Positions 39,514 to 49,495 of a DNA stretch of 64,000 nucleotides are shown here, piece after piece. A model generated the notes under the pieces. The model did not search any database and had not been told where the DNA came from. It saw nothing but the letters and a program-made list of their open reading frames with translations. The stretch is taken from the NCBI GenBank assembly GCA_956465555.1, contig OY101115.1, forward strand, positions 4,254,120-4,318,119. The letters are read 5' to 3'. Source of the stretch: Nitzschia sp. pyKryTriq1 (Eukaryota > Bacillariophyta > Bacillariophyceae > Bacillariales > Bacillariaceae). The position numbers and the translations under genes were made by a program. The number at the start of each line of letters is the position of its first letter. The stretch's first letter is position 1.

Positions 39514-40914
39514 ATGACCACAAAGGACGACGCTCCCGCCGAACACGAATCTGCGGCGAAAAGCCATCGCAAAAGCGGTGTGATTAATAAATCTGTCCAC
39601 GCCGTCAAGACCGGCGGGAGGGTTTCTGCCAAGGTCGTCGGAACTGCGGTCAAGACCGTCCTTCCGGGTGGCAAGCATGACGATTATCGCTGGGAGGAGT
39701 TGCAGAGAATCGAGAAGAAACGCCGCAACATTCTAAAGCGAGCTGAAGAACCCTTCTGGAAGACCCTGACGCACTGGGACGGAACGGTCTTGTCTCATCT
39801 CAAGGGCGATTCGGTCTTGTGGCTCACCATTGCTATCTACATAGGAGTCCGGGTGGCAGCACGGGAGGGTCTTCCCGATTTTGTGTCGGGCTTGGACTCT
39901 GGGCGCATGACCATTGTTGGTGGATTCTTGACCTTTTTCATTGTCTTTTACGTCAACCAAAGTCACAAGCGCTACTTTGCCTTGTACGGGCATAGTATGG
40001 CGTGTAAGGGACGTATCTTTGATACCGCCACTCTTGCACGAACGTGCCTTCCTCAAGAAAGAGCACTTCGATTGATCCGATACATGAACGCAGCTCACGC
40101 GGCTGCCTACGTCGGTCTCTCCGCGGTGTATCCTTCTAAGAGCTATTTTAATCACATTGAAGAGACCTTTCAGCTGTTAATACCCGAGGAAAGAGCGCGA
40201 TTGGACAAGATTGGTTTGGACACAGGAGGCTCCGCCTACCGAGAATTGATTGTCTGGGCCATGATGGAAGTCGAAAACGCCAAGAAAAAAGGACTGCTGG
40301 ACCGTGAATTGGCGGCCATGTTGCGGACAGAAGTGCTCAGTCTTCGAGCGGCTGCAGGGCAACTCTACAACGCGGCGGATCTACCTATTCCTTTCTTTTA
40401 CGTGCATTTCATCTGCCTCTTGACAGCTATGTACCTACCGCTCTTCGCCATCGGACAAGGCATCAATGCTGGTACAGGCGACGATGCCCACTGGGTGGTA
40501 GATGTCGTGGCTGGATTGGTAGTCGTCTTGCAATCGATCTTTGTGATTGGACTGAGAATCTTGGGTCAAAAAGTTTCCGATCCTTACGGTGACGATTTGG
40601 TGGATCTTTCGGTCATGTTCTACGTCCAATTCACTTGGCTGAATAGCAACCGTATTCTTCTCAGTGAAGACGCTCCGGCATCCAATCATTATGAGATTGA
40701 GCACGATCTCGCTCGGAACCGAATTACCGTCGGGGCCGCCTGGGACGAGGGTTCAGATCGCGGACTGGGGTCGGAAAAGAAAGACGGAGGCCCAAAAGGT
40801 GGTGAACTGGAAGTCAATGACGGTACTGTTCATAATGACGACGACGCAAGCTCCTCTGATGGTTCCATCATGGACGAACAAATGGGATTTGGTCGAAATG
40901 CTGAAACGACTTGA
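39514..40914 (+). CDS. Bestrophin-like anion channel
   Basis: Single exon, 466 residues. A basic N-terminal tail (to about residue 75) precedes hydrophobic helices near 95-113 (SVLWLTIAIYIGVRVAA), 130-147 (TIVGGFLTFFIVFYVNQ), 291-310 (YVHFICLLTAMYLPLFAIG) and 325-350 (VVDVVAGLVVVLQSIFVIGLRIL). The order and the segment NQSHKRYFALYGHSMACKGRIFD resemble bestrophins. So does the acidic, Pro/Gly-containing motif after the last helix, VSDPYGDDLVDLSV, which parallels the calcium-clasp region (DPFG-DDDDFE). Bestrophins conduct chloride and bicarbonate; algal ones take part in CO2 concentration at thylakoids. No plastid presequence is seen here, so another membrane is possible. A charged disordered tail ends the protein. 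Confidence 0.72.
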   Translation: MTTKDDAPAEHESAAKSHRKSGVINKSVHAVKTGGRVSAKVVGTAVKTVLPGGKHDDYRWEELQRIEKKRRNILKRAEEPFWKTLTHWDGTVLSHLKGDSVLWLTIAIYIGVRVAAREGLPDFVSGLDSGRMTIVGGFLTFFIVFYVNQSHKRYFALYGHSMACKGRIFDTATLARTCLPQERALRLIRYMNAAHAAAYVGLSAVYPSKSYFNHIEETFQLLIPEERARLDKIGLDTGGSAYRELIVWAMMEVENAKKKGLLDRELAAMLRTEVLSLRAAAGQLYNAADLPIPFFYVHFICLLTAMYLPLFAIGQGINAGTGDDAHWVVDVVAGLVVVLQSIFVIGLRILGQKVSDPYGDDLVDLSVMFYVQFTWLNSNRILLSEDAPASNHYEIEHDLARNRITVGAAWDEGSDRGLGSEKKDGGPKGGELEVNDGTVHNDDDASSSDGSIMDEQMGFGRNAETT

Positions 40915-41142
40915 GACCACAGTATTACTGCATGATTACTTGTAAGTGTGTGTCTGCAGTCTCTCTGCGCGAACGGCTGGCACATGTATATTGTGTATTT
41001 ATCCAGGAGAAGATGCGAAACGTCACAACACGAATTCGCTCTGGATAGTACTAGTACTGTCAAGTGAAATGAGACAATTCCACCTTCTATAGAATAAAAT
41101 ATGTAAGTTATATATTTCAATGAAAACATAGTGCCGATAAAC

Positions 41143-42654
41143 TCAGTGCTTCGAAGACACTATGCTTCCGCTGGTAGAGAAGGACGATGGCGAGGGGAAA
41201 TATCTTTGTAATATCGCCCACAGCTCTTTCGAGGCCATTGCCTTGAGGAGATGTTTGGTTGCGCGTTGAGTCTCCTCCGGAAAGAAAAGGTCACGATAGG
41301 TCTTGCCTGTCTTGAAAGGAAGAGGAGGGGCTGCTCGAGGCAAATCCAAGAACCCAAGAATCGAGTCCACAGTTTGGTTGTAGTTGGTCTCGTAGTCTTC
41401 ATAGTAAATCACAAGTGACGGGAGCTTTTCCTGTTCGATCATTCGGAGAGCGGCATTGTGCCATTGAACATAGCGAAACAGCTCGGAATGACAGGGTACC
41501 TTCAGTAATAGATTTGCATCAAAGGGGATGCGCTTGAGCTTATTCTTGTTTGTAATATTCTTGGGCAATTCGCGTTCCATCCAAAACGATTTATCGGAAA
41601 TGGTACACCAGCTCATAACACCTTCTGGAGACTCAATGAATTTGCGGATTTGTTTCTCAGAGAATCCAATGTTCTTCTGACGCATTTTCATTCCGTGATG
41701 CATTCGAGAGATCACATTATCAAAAGGGTTCCGAATCAAGTGAACGACGCTCGTGACCAGGTCTTTGTGTAGGTACTTTGACTTCTTCTTGGCGTGATTG
41801 GATGGATCTTTGGGGTTCACGTATTGCACGCTCTCAGCACAACCATTTAGAAATCTTTCTGTAGTAACAATTGAATTCTGTAAAGCTGCTCTATCGCTAT
41901 AGCCTGCACAATGGGTCTTGGTTAGCGCCACTGGTGGCATAGGTAAGGTGTTGTTCCTTTGCCAGGGACCGTGTGCAATACTATCCTTGGTTTGACGGAC
42001 GGGTACCATTTCATCTTTGTAGTGAATTTCCATGGCATAATTTGACGCCGTCGAACTCATAGACACTTGTTCTGTATTGTGGATCGTATAAGTAGTCCCA
42101 CTATTAGGAAAGCTGATAAGCCAGGATACTTTCGAATCAACCGTCGTTCCAGGCTTACGATCGCCACTCGTTTTCGAAGCATGAGATGACGAGTCGTCGT
42201 CTTGACGCTTTGTTCCGGGGGAGACTTTCTTATCTTCTCCTTTACTCTTGTCTTTCTTTTTGCGATCACGATTGTGGATCTTCTTTTCCTTTCGAGTCTC
42301 TTTCCTCAGAGTCTTCTTTCGCTTCCTCCTGTCGGTCCACGTTTCCTTGACTCCAAGCTTCGAAAAAGTCACGGTGGCCAGCAAGTCTTTTTCAGCTGGA
42401 GTTATCAATTCAAGGTCATCAAACTTGGTGACTAGCGATGCCATGATATTGCGATTCCATCCCGATTCTCGCATTATGGTGACAGACACACTCGACAAGG
42501 CAACCACCATCACCCCGATGAACATGGTGGAAACCGCCGAATTCCTCATTGCCCTCCTTTCTCCATTCGTTGGTCCCTTGGATTCCATCATGCTTTCAGA
42601 GACATTGGTGAAGAACTGTGTTTCTTTCCAACTAGTAGAAGTACAATGGTTCAT
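41143..42654 (-). CDS. Sulfotransferase-like type II membrane protein, copy 1
   Basis: Single exon, 503 residues. A transmembrane anchor (STMFIGVMVVALSSVSV, about residues 44-60) is followed by a Lys/Arg/Asp-rich stem. The catalytic domain has the PAPS 5'-phosphosulfate loop VSWLISFPNSGTTYT near 183 and the 3'-phosphate motif HLIRNPFDNVISRMHHG near 308. Near the C-terminus is LPFKTGKTYRDLFF, equivalent to the second PAPS-contact region. Such Golgi enzymes transfer sulfate to sugars or proteins; the acceptor is unknown. A clear relative lies at 52391-53662. It is convergent with the bestrophin-like gene, stops 228 bp apart. Confidence 0.85.
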   Translation of the reverse strand: MNHCTSTSWKETQFFTNVSESMMESKGPTNGERRAMRNSAVSTMFIGVMVVALSSVSVTIMRESGWNRNIMASLVTKFDDLELITPAEKDLLATVTFSKLGVKETWTDRRKRKKTLRKETRKEKKIHNRDRKKKDKSKGEDKKVSPGTKRQDDDSSSHASKTSGDRKPGTTVDSKVSWLISFPNSGTTYTIHNTEQVSMSSTASNYAMEIHYKDEMVPVRQTKDSIAHGPWQRNNTLPMPPVALTKTHCAGYSDRAALQNSIVTTERFLNGCAESVQYVNPKDPSNHAKKKSKYLHKDLVTSVVHLIRNPFDNVISRMHHGMKMRQKNIGFSEKQIRKFIESPEGVMSWCTISDKSFWMERELPKNITNKNKLKRIPFDANLLLKVPCHSELFRYVQWHNAALRMIEQEKLPSLVIYYEDYETNYNQTVDSILGFLDLPRAAPPLPFKTGKTYRDLFFPEETQRATKHLLKAMASKELWAILQRYFPSPSSFSTSGSIVSSKH

Positions 42655-43280
42655 CTCAGCTTATGGCTGAAGGAGAGGTCATGAGAGAAACAATACCATG
42701 GATTTTTTGGAGTGCAATATCGAAAATGGATGGATGTACTATGAATCTCGACAAATTTGTGTGATGGTGGCAGTTGGGGATTGAGCGAGTTGACGAGATT
42801 CCCTCGACATAAGCCCTTGATCCGGCCGGCGCGCTTTCATGTTCGTCGCAATAAGTGAGCCATGTGCCGTCGGCGAAATAAGTTTACGATCGAGAAGCCC
42901 AAAAAACTCTACTGCCGACGAAAATGTTAGACGAACGGAAAAGTTCTAAAAACTGTTGTGCATACTGTAGTGTAGATTTTAGTTTACCAGCACGACGTCA
43001 ATTATGGAAGGGCAAGGTAATACTATTTTGATCGACAGAGGGTATCGGCTTTTAAGCCAGCCAAAAACGGGCTCAATCTGAATGTAGCTGCGCGCTACTC
43101 AGTCGCCAATATCCTAGGTCGGGTAAAGGTATGCACATTCAGTACCTGCTCTACTCAGTAGTAGTTTAGGCAATCGGAGGAAGGTACTCGCCTAAAGATG
43201 GAGGAGCAAGAAGAACATTGTGAGACGAATTTCCTCTCAAGAATGAAGAATAGCAAGGGATATCCTGCGTACACATAGTG
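42655..43280. other. Spacer upstream of sulfotransferase 1
   Basis: About 625 bp between the sulfotransferase start and the transporter's 3' end, both on the minus strand. No GTAC island. A possible tiny last exon of the transporter lies at 43166-43191. Nothing else is recognised. Confidence 0.5.
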
Positions 43281-45402
43281 TCACTTACCAGCAGTATTTA
43301 ATTGCACTTCGACATCCTTTCTTTTCTTTTTCTTTGCCTTCAATGCAGCCTTGAACTTCTTCTTGTCTTCCTCTACTGCTGCCCGAAGCTTCGGTCCAGC
43401 GATACGGACATCGTGTGGGTGTTTGATGTACAAGGAGCAGGTGAACGAAACTATACCAAGGATCGATATGTAAAAGCCGGGAAGAAGTCGGGGCAGCAAG
43501 GAATCCCAAAATGGTGCCTCGTCGTCTTCCACCATCTCTGCCGCAACATAGTAGAGAAATGTGGCGACCAAGGGCATAGTTCCACCGAAAAGCGTGGCAG
43601 CAATATTGTGTCCGATGGCGACACCAGTGAAAGATAGTGTGGGATCATCCATCCAAAGTTCAACTTCAAACGCCGCCATACCTCCTTGGATCATCGAGAG
43701 ACAGGCCGCAAACTGCATTTGACCGAGCAAAATACCCCACCAGCTCTCGCTCTCGAACATTCCAAACATGGTGGGACAGCCGACGATAATTGCTGGAAGC
43801 CCAATTCGAACAAGGTCGGTTCTGTGTTCGAAACGATCCGATGTTTTACCGGCGATGAGGAGGAAGCAAATGTAGGAAGCGACGACGAAAAAGTTCATTG
43901 CATCTGCGTCAGCTTGTGACATGATACCCCGGAGCTCAGATAGGTAGACGGGTGTCCATAGGAAAAGGATGTAGAAAGAACTGGTGACAGCACTGAGTAT
44001 CCCAATCATGCCAGCAAGCTGGCGGCGACGGAATGGCGATGCTAGTAGATCCATGACGGCAGGTTGGGTATAACTTTCGCTCGGTTGAATTATCTCGTCG
44101 GTTTGTTTTTGTTCATTGCGCTCCTCCCAATGTTTGGACTCTTCCGTATGACTCACCACCCTAAACAATATCGGAGCCAAGAACAAAGAAAAAAGAAACG
44201 GGAGTCGCCAACCATATGAATCTATTTGTTCCTCCGTCAATGCATATCGAACGCATGATGTGACCGCGGAAGCAAGCAAGAACCCACCAACCTATTTCAC
44301 AAGGAGGGGATGGAAAAGGCGTTTGAGAATGTGCACGTTAACGTGTGAGGATATGACCGCGTTGATAATCAGCAGGGGTACATGGTAGAGTCTCAAGAAA
44401 GTACGTACCGAACTGGCATCACAGACACTCCCTCGGAAACCGCGAGTTTTGGCCGAGGACTGTTCAATGCTGATGACATACGAGCCCGCTAGCTGACCTC
44501 CGACAGAAAGCCCCTGCATCATTCGCAGTAACACAAGGAGAATAGGCGATGCGATTCCCCACGTCGCGTAGCCTGGAAGGACGCCCATCAAAACAGATGG
44601 GACAGTAATTAACAGAATCGAGAATACTAAAGCATGTTTGCGACCAACGATACGATCGCCTATCTCTCCAAATAAAACAGCGCCGAGTGGCCTGAAGTAG
44701 AGAAAAAGTGTCACGAGATCAGTGTTCGTTGGTGCTCAACATGTAAGCGCGGGTATGATCGTAGTAGCTGTACAAGGTACTCACCTCATGAGAAAGGCAG
44801 CCAAGTATACCCCAAACGAATTGATCAACTGGAGCTTGTCCGATGCATCAGGAAAGAAAGCGCCGCCGATTTCCGGTGCCAGGAGGCCATAAACGGCAAA
44901 GTCGTACCTGTCGGGAAGAACGAAGGGATAGGAAGGTACCGGTAGGTGAGCAAAGCATTTCTCAAAGTTTTCCTCATCTCTGCGCTGGAGATTTTCGTTC
45001 CAAGCTTGAACCATGGAGCTGGGGAGATTGGGCTTCTCCCCTAGCCCCAAACTAGGCACTAAACCTGCATTCAGATTGATTCCATCTTCCGAACATTCTC
45101 CCGTTTCCGCCTTACCATTCGTAAATGTTTCCTCCCACTCCACTCAGTAGACCCCAGATATTATCATCGCCGTGCTCATTGTCAGACGCCGAATAAAAGG
45201 AGAGCTCTTCTGCCGTGATATTGGCCCGAGCCTCGTCGTTTGCAATCGAGTCTAGTGCTTCCATCCCCTCAATTCTAGTCGCTACTTGTCTCGTATCTTG
45301 CATAGGCGCCAGATCTTTGATTGGAGCAGTCATTCCACCGGTCTTTTTGCCCGATGATGACGATTCGTCCATCGTGGCGAACGACGCCGCAGATGCATCC
45401 AT
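43281..45402 (-). CDS. MFS transporter, metabolite:H+ symporter (ProP/MHS-like) family
   Basis: Exons on the minus strand: 45402-45116, 44907-44785, 44691-44409 and 44291-43281; phases match and the protein is 567 residues. The start is the first ATG (45402); the open frame extends only through TTG. After a 90-residue hydrophilic N-terminus comes GNIYEWYDFAVYGLLAPEIGGAFFP, then FGVYLAAFLMRPLGAVLFGEIGDRIVGRK, the defining MHS loop, then RMMQGLSVGGQLAGSYV and six further membrane helices. MHS transporters carry proline, betaine, dicarboxylates or similar metabolites with H+; the substrate is not determined. A Lys-rich C-terminal tail follows. The stop at 43281 overlaps a perfect donor (GGTAAGTGA). 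An alternative is exon 4 to 43289 joined to a final exon 43191-43166, giving an ending AGEYLPPIA and 573 residues. Divergent from the ALDH gene. Confidence 0.88.
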
Positions 45403-46320
45403 GGTGTTGAAACGCTTGTGGAAGTTCAATTCGCACTGACTGTCCTCTAGGTTGTCCGATGATGGAAACGCTACAGTAATGTCTTCTTTCTTCAGAATCT
45501 TCTTGTACCAAAACTACTCGTACGGTACCGGTAGCTACTAGGGACACGAAATGCTTGTTATTATAGCACGACCGTCAATTGCAAAACAATGTTGTAATCA
45601 AAACAAAGTACTGTAGTATCGTCTTTTCCCGAAATAATGATAGAAGGTAGCTAGTACCGGTACGTGCTGTAGAATACCAGCCCAGTCACAGAAGCAACCA
45701 CACGGGCATCGGGAACATTGTCAAAAGCGCACACGTGCCGAAGAAGTCGATACAAGCTCGCAAAAATGGGGTATGTAGATATACGTATCCGAGGAATGTG
45801 TATTTGGGTCTGGTTCCCGCCCGGCGGCGATTGCCAACCAACGGTGGGCTCGCCTACGAACCGGTACCAGGTACTGTACGTTCGTACCGGTACACACAGT
45901 ACGGTAGATCTACCGGTACTCACGCTGTATCACACGAAATTGTACGTACAGTACTATTGTCTGTACGCGAAGTACCGGTATGATTCTGTGCCGGTACGAC
46001 GCCAATGCACCCGCGCGAGCGAGACGGCGCGTGCGTTCGCGTGGGTCCCAAATCAGAACTCACGTACACAGACAGACCGTGAAAGATCCAACCGCATCGC
46101 ATCTCAAAACCTGCTGTCCCACAGGTACCGGTACTTGTACGGTACTGTAGGTATGATCTAGCTAGGATCTATGATCTTCTTTTTCTTCTTTGCCGATGAT
46201 GCGATGATGATGCCTTCACAACCAGTTCACAACGTTCATTGAAGCAACAAAACATCATCATCATTACTATTACTATTACTATTGCAAGACTAGAAAGATC
46301 AGGACACTTCCACGCAAATA
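45403..46320. repeat. Divergent MFS/ALDH promoter with GTAC island 6
   Basis: 918 bp between two start codons facing away from each other. GTAC islands occupy about 45515-45535, 45650-45665, 45855-46000 and 46120-46150, with GTACCGGTAC palindromes repeated. GATGATGATG and ATTACT microsatellites lie just before the ALDH start (46190-46285). No coding region is supported. Confidence 0.75.
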
Positions 46321-48015
46321 ATGAGGTGTCTTCCCATTAGGCCTGATACCGTTTACACCAGCTACATCGACGGAACCACAGAGCGCCTGACGAAATCGGG
46401 GCTCGACGCTGAAACCCAAGCGACCTTGGTCCCCGTTGTATCACCGGCCACGAACAAACCAGTATGTTGGTTCTTACCGGCGAGTGATGACGATGTCGCT
46501 CGTGCCATCCAAGCGGCCGCCACGGCCTTTGAGGACGACTCTTCGGAATGCTGGTCGCATCCTTCCCGAGCCCCACAACGTGCCAAGATACTACGATTCA
46601 TGGCGGCCAAATTACGGGAGCGCGTCGAAACATTGGCAGACATGGAAGTGCTTCAAATTGGAAGACCTCGAAAGGAAATGCGATTTCAATTGTCCAGACT
46701 ACCTGAGTGGTTTGAATATTTTGCGAACTTGGTGTGCGTCCACGAAGACTCCATCCCGCCGTTCGGACCGGGCTACATCAACCAAGTGAGACGGCTTCCA
46801 CTCGGCGTGGTCGCCCAAGTCACGCCATTCAACCATCCGCTGCTCATCACCATAAAAAAGCTGGCGCCCGCCATTGCAGCAGGGAACACTGTGGTGATCA
46901 AACCTAGCGAACTAGCTCCCGCCTCCATCGTTGAGCTAGCAGCCTTGTGTACAGAAGCCGGCCTTCCAAAAGGAGTCATGAACATTGTCCTAGGCGCCAA
47001 GGATGTTTGCTCGCGTCTCATCCAAGATCCAGCGATTGTCAAAGTGGATTTTACAGGAGGTCCCAACACGGGGAAAGCCATAGGAGAACAAGCTGGCAGT
47101 AATTTGAGCAGCTTCACTCAGGAGCTGGGAGGCAAAGCTCCCATGATTGTCTTTGCGCCTCCCTACGTGGAGCAACTCGACGAAGCGAGCCTGGACGCAT
47201 ATTTAGATCCTATCGTCAATGGATGTGCCTTTGGAGCATTTATCGCAAGTGGTCAAACCTGTATTGCGGGTACGCGTATTTTGGTACAGTATTCCATATA
47301 CAACAAACTGCTTTCCAAGTTAGTCGAAAAGACCAAGGTATTTTGTATGGGAGAGCCCATGGATATGGCGACGACTATCGGTCCCATCATCACGAAGCGA
47401 CACATGAATTGGATCCATGATACCATCGAGTCTAGTATGGCGAAGGATGAAAAAATACTACAAATATTGTGTGGCGGGAAACGATTTGAAGGGTTCGAGG
47501 GCGATCTGGCTGAATTGAACGATGGAAACTACTACGAACCGACCATCATTGCTGTTTCCCCCGATATTATTTCTCAAATGACGACGCAAGAAGAAGAGTC
47601 CTCATCAATGATGACGATGGCGATCCAAAGCGTCTCAGCAGTCCATCATACAAGCGACGTCTTTCAAAAGGAGCTCTTTGGGCCAGTGGTCGTTCTCGCC
47701 CCCTTTTTCGATCAAAATCACGCAACTGCGTTGGCGAACGACACAGACTTTAGCTTGGGATGTTCCATTTGGACAAAGGATCTGATTCAAGGGCATCAAA
47801 TGGCGGACAAGGTGAAAGCAGGAATTGTATGGATCAACGATCACCACAAGAACCACCCGAGCAGTCCGTGGGGAGGCTTGACGAAAATGTCAGGAATTGG
47901 TCGGGAAAACGGTCTTGACGCCTTTCGAGAATACACTCAGGCCAAGAGTGTCGTTATCAATTGCAACGAGTTCACAAGTGATTGGTTCCAAGACCCCAAC
48001 GCCAGATACAACTAG
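46321..48015 (+). CDS. Aldehyde dehydrogenase (ALDH superfamily)
   Basis: Single exon, 564 residues. NAD(P)-binding and catalytic signatures are all present: VTPFNHPLLITIKKLAPAIAAGNTVVIKPSE, VDFTGGPNTGKAIGE, the general base Glu in QELGGK (about residue 269) and the nucleophile Cys in ASGQTCIAG (about residue 313). The C-terminal ELFGPVV, GIVWINDHH and PWGGLTKMSGIGRENG also fit. It oxidises an aldehyde to the acid; the closest feel is betaine-/semialdehyde-type ALDHs, but the substrate cannot be fixed. It has an extra Ser/Met/Glu-rich insert near residue 420-440 compared with the usual ~490 residues. No targeting signal, so probably cytosolic. Possibly co-regulated with the divergent MHS transporter. 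Confidence 0.95.
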   Translation: MRCLPIRPDTVYTSYIDGTTERLTKSGLDAETQATLVPVVSPATNKPVCWFLPASDDDVARAIQAAATAFEDDSSECWSHPSRAPQRAKILRFMAAKLRERVETLADMEVLQIGRPRKEMRFQLSRLPEWFEYFANLVCVHEDSIPPFGPGYINQVRRLPLGVVAQVTPFNHPLLITIKKLAPAIAAGNTVVIKPSELAPASIVELAALCTEAGLPKGVMNIVLGAKDVCSRLIQDPAIVKVDFTGGPNTGKAIGEQAGSNLSSFTQELGGKAPMIVFAPPYVEQLDEASLDAYLDPIVNGCAFGAFIASGQTCIAGTRILVQYSIYNKLLSKLVEKTKVFCMGEPMDMATTIGPIITKRHMNWIHDTIESSMAKDEKILQILCGGKRFEGFEGDLAELNDGNYYEPTIIAVSPDIISQMTTQEEESSSMMTMAIQSVSAVHHTSDVFQKELFGPVVVLAPFFDQNHATALANDTDFSLGCSIWTKDLIQGHQMADKVKAGIVWINDHHKNHPSSPWGGLTKMSGIGRENGLDAFREYTQAKSVVINCNEFTSDWFQDPNARYN

Positions 48016-49495
48016 TGTAGCACGTACCATAGAGTTAGTACTAGACGGGGTCAAAGTAGTATGGCTATTGTTGGAGGAGCTACTTCTTGTACCTGATAGT
48101 ACTACAGTCCTGGAATATCTCAAAGAATTGGCTGGTACCAAGAATACCAGCAAAGAAGAACAATTATAGACTCTAACTAGCTATCAAGCCTACTCTAGTA
48201 GAGAGTAGATTACCGGTAGTAGTAGCGCTCTCCTCTTGGAGTACCGGTATATCTTACGGCAGCGAAAAGGCGCTTTGTCTTACAATATTGCAGTACTGTA
48301 CTGCTACAGTACCGGTACGAGTAGCTGTACTACTAGTAGTAGCAACTATCCATACCGTGGATACCCCCAACGAACAAAGGGAAGACACGAAGTCGAACGA
48401 ACACAAGTTGAGCCGATACCGAAGAGAGACGACCGATGAATCTCATAAGATCATCGAGTCGACAACCAATATCGCAACTTCGGATTTCTAGATTAGTTGG
48501 ATACCAGACAGCCAACGCCTCCTACTAGACAATGAACCAGAACTGGTGCAGATTTCTCTACTACGAAAACACGTTTGGGTAAGGGGTAAGGGTACTATTC
48601 TCGAAAGAGGACAAATTTGCTATGCAAATCGAAATCGACTAGCCAGGGACATGGGCCAGCGAAATATTCTACCATCTACTACATCATCGGTCTACAGTGC
48701 GCCATCATCTCGTACTGTAAATTCTCCCAATTTTGATGTTAACATGATTAAGAAATCGACTACGTCGACTAGCGAGCGTGCGAGAATCATCACCTCTCCA
48801 ATCTCGCATACACCAGTACATACGTACTGGTACCGTGGCGAACTAAGTTCGTACTGTATTGCTATTAGTAATACTGTAGCTACTCTACTCTACCGGTAGT
48901 TGACGACTAAAAGCACCGGTACAGTACACGTACCGTACTTGTAGTATTTTGACGGCCTTTCGGGAAACTCCGAGCGCTACGTGCAGCTGGCGACAATGGC
49001 GACAGAGCACACTCCGAGTCGAGTCGTCGGCTGAAGTTGCCTTCGTCGCTTTTGAACTTCAACACACATGGTAATATTTTCCGTTCGTTGTGCTGGTCGC
49101 CACCAAAAGGCTATTGTTTCCAGTCGTTCTCGAGGACCCGGGAATTGAAACTTCTGTCCTTCAATAACAAAAATGGGCTTCTTTTACTTGCAGATGAAAA
49201 TCTTCTCCTTCTGATGATTCCGATTCCGATCTTGTTGTTTTGATGATAATATGATGGTGATGGGTCGCTGCGAAGCTTACCGTATGATAATAGCATGCAG
49301 ATACAGTACTCGTAGCGAGCAGCGAGTAGACTACGGTGTTCATTTTTTACCGGCACAGTCCTCATTCATTGATCTGAATGAATCATCGTCCTCTGAGCAT
49401 TGTACATAACTCCTCTTTTCGATAAACTCTCTGGCTAGTCTAGACTACTGTTCGATACACGATACAGGTATTCGTACAAGCCAAATCTGAAGACA
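48016..49495. other. Spacer with GTAC and CTAC/GTAG islands
   Basis: About 1.5 kb with GTAG/CTAC clusters at 48165-48240, GTAC patches at about 48240-48340, 48820-48950 and 49300-49335, and GATGATG/ATCATC-type runs near 49210-49260. No coding region is supported. Confidence 0.55.
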
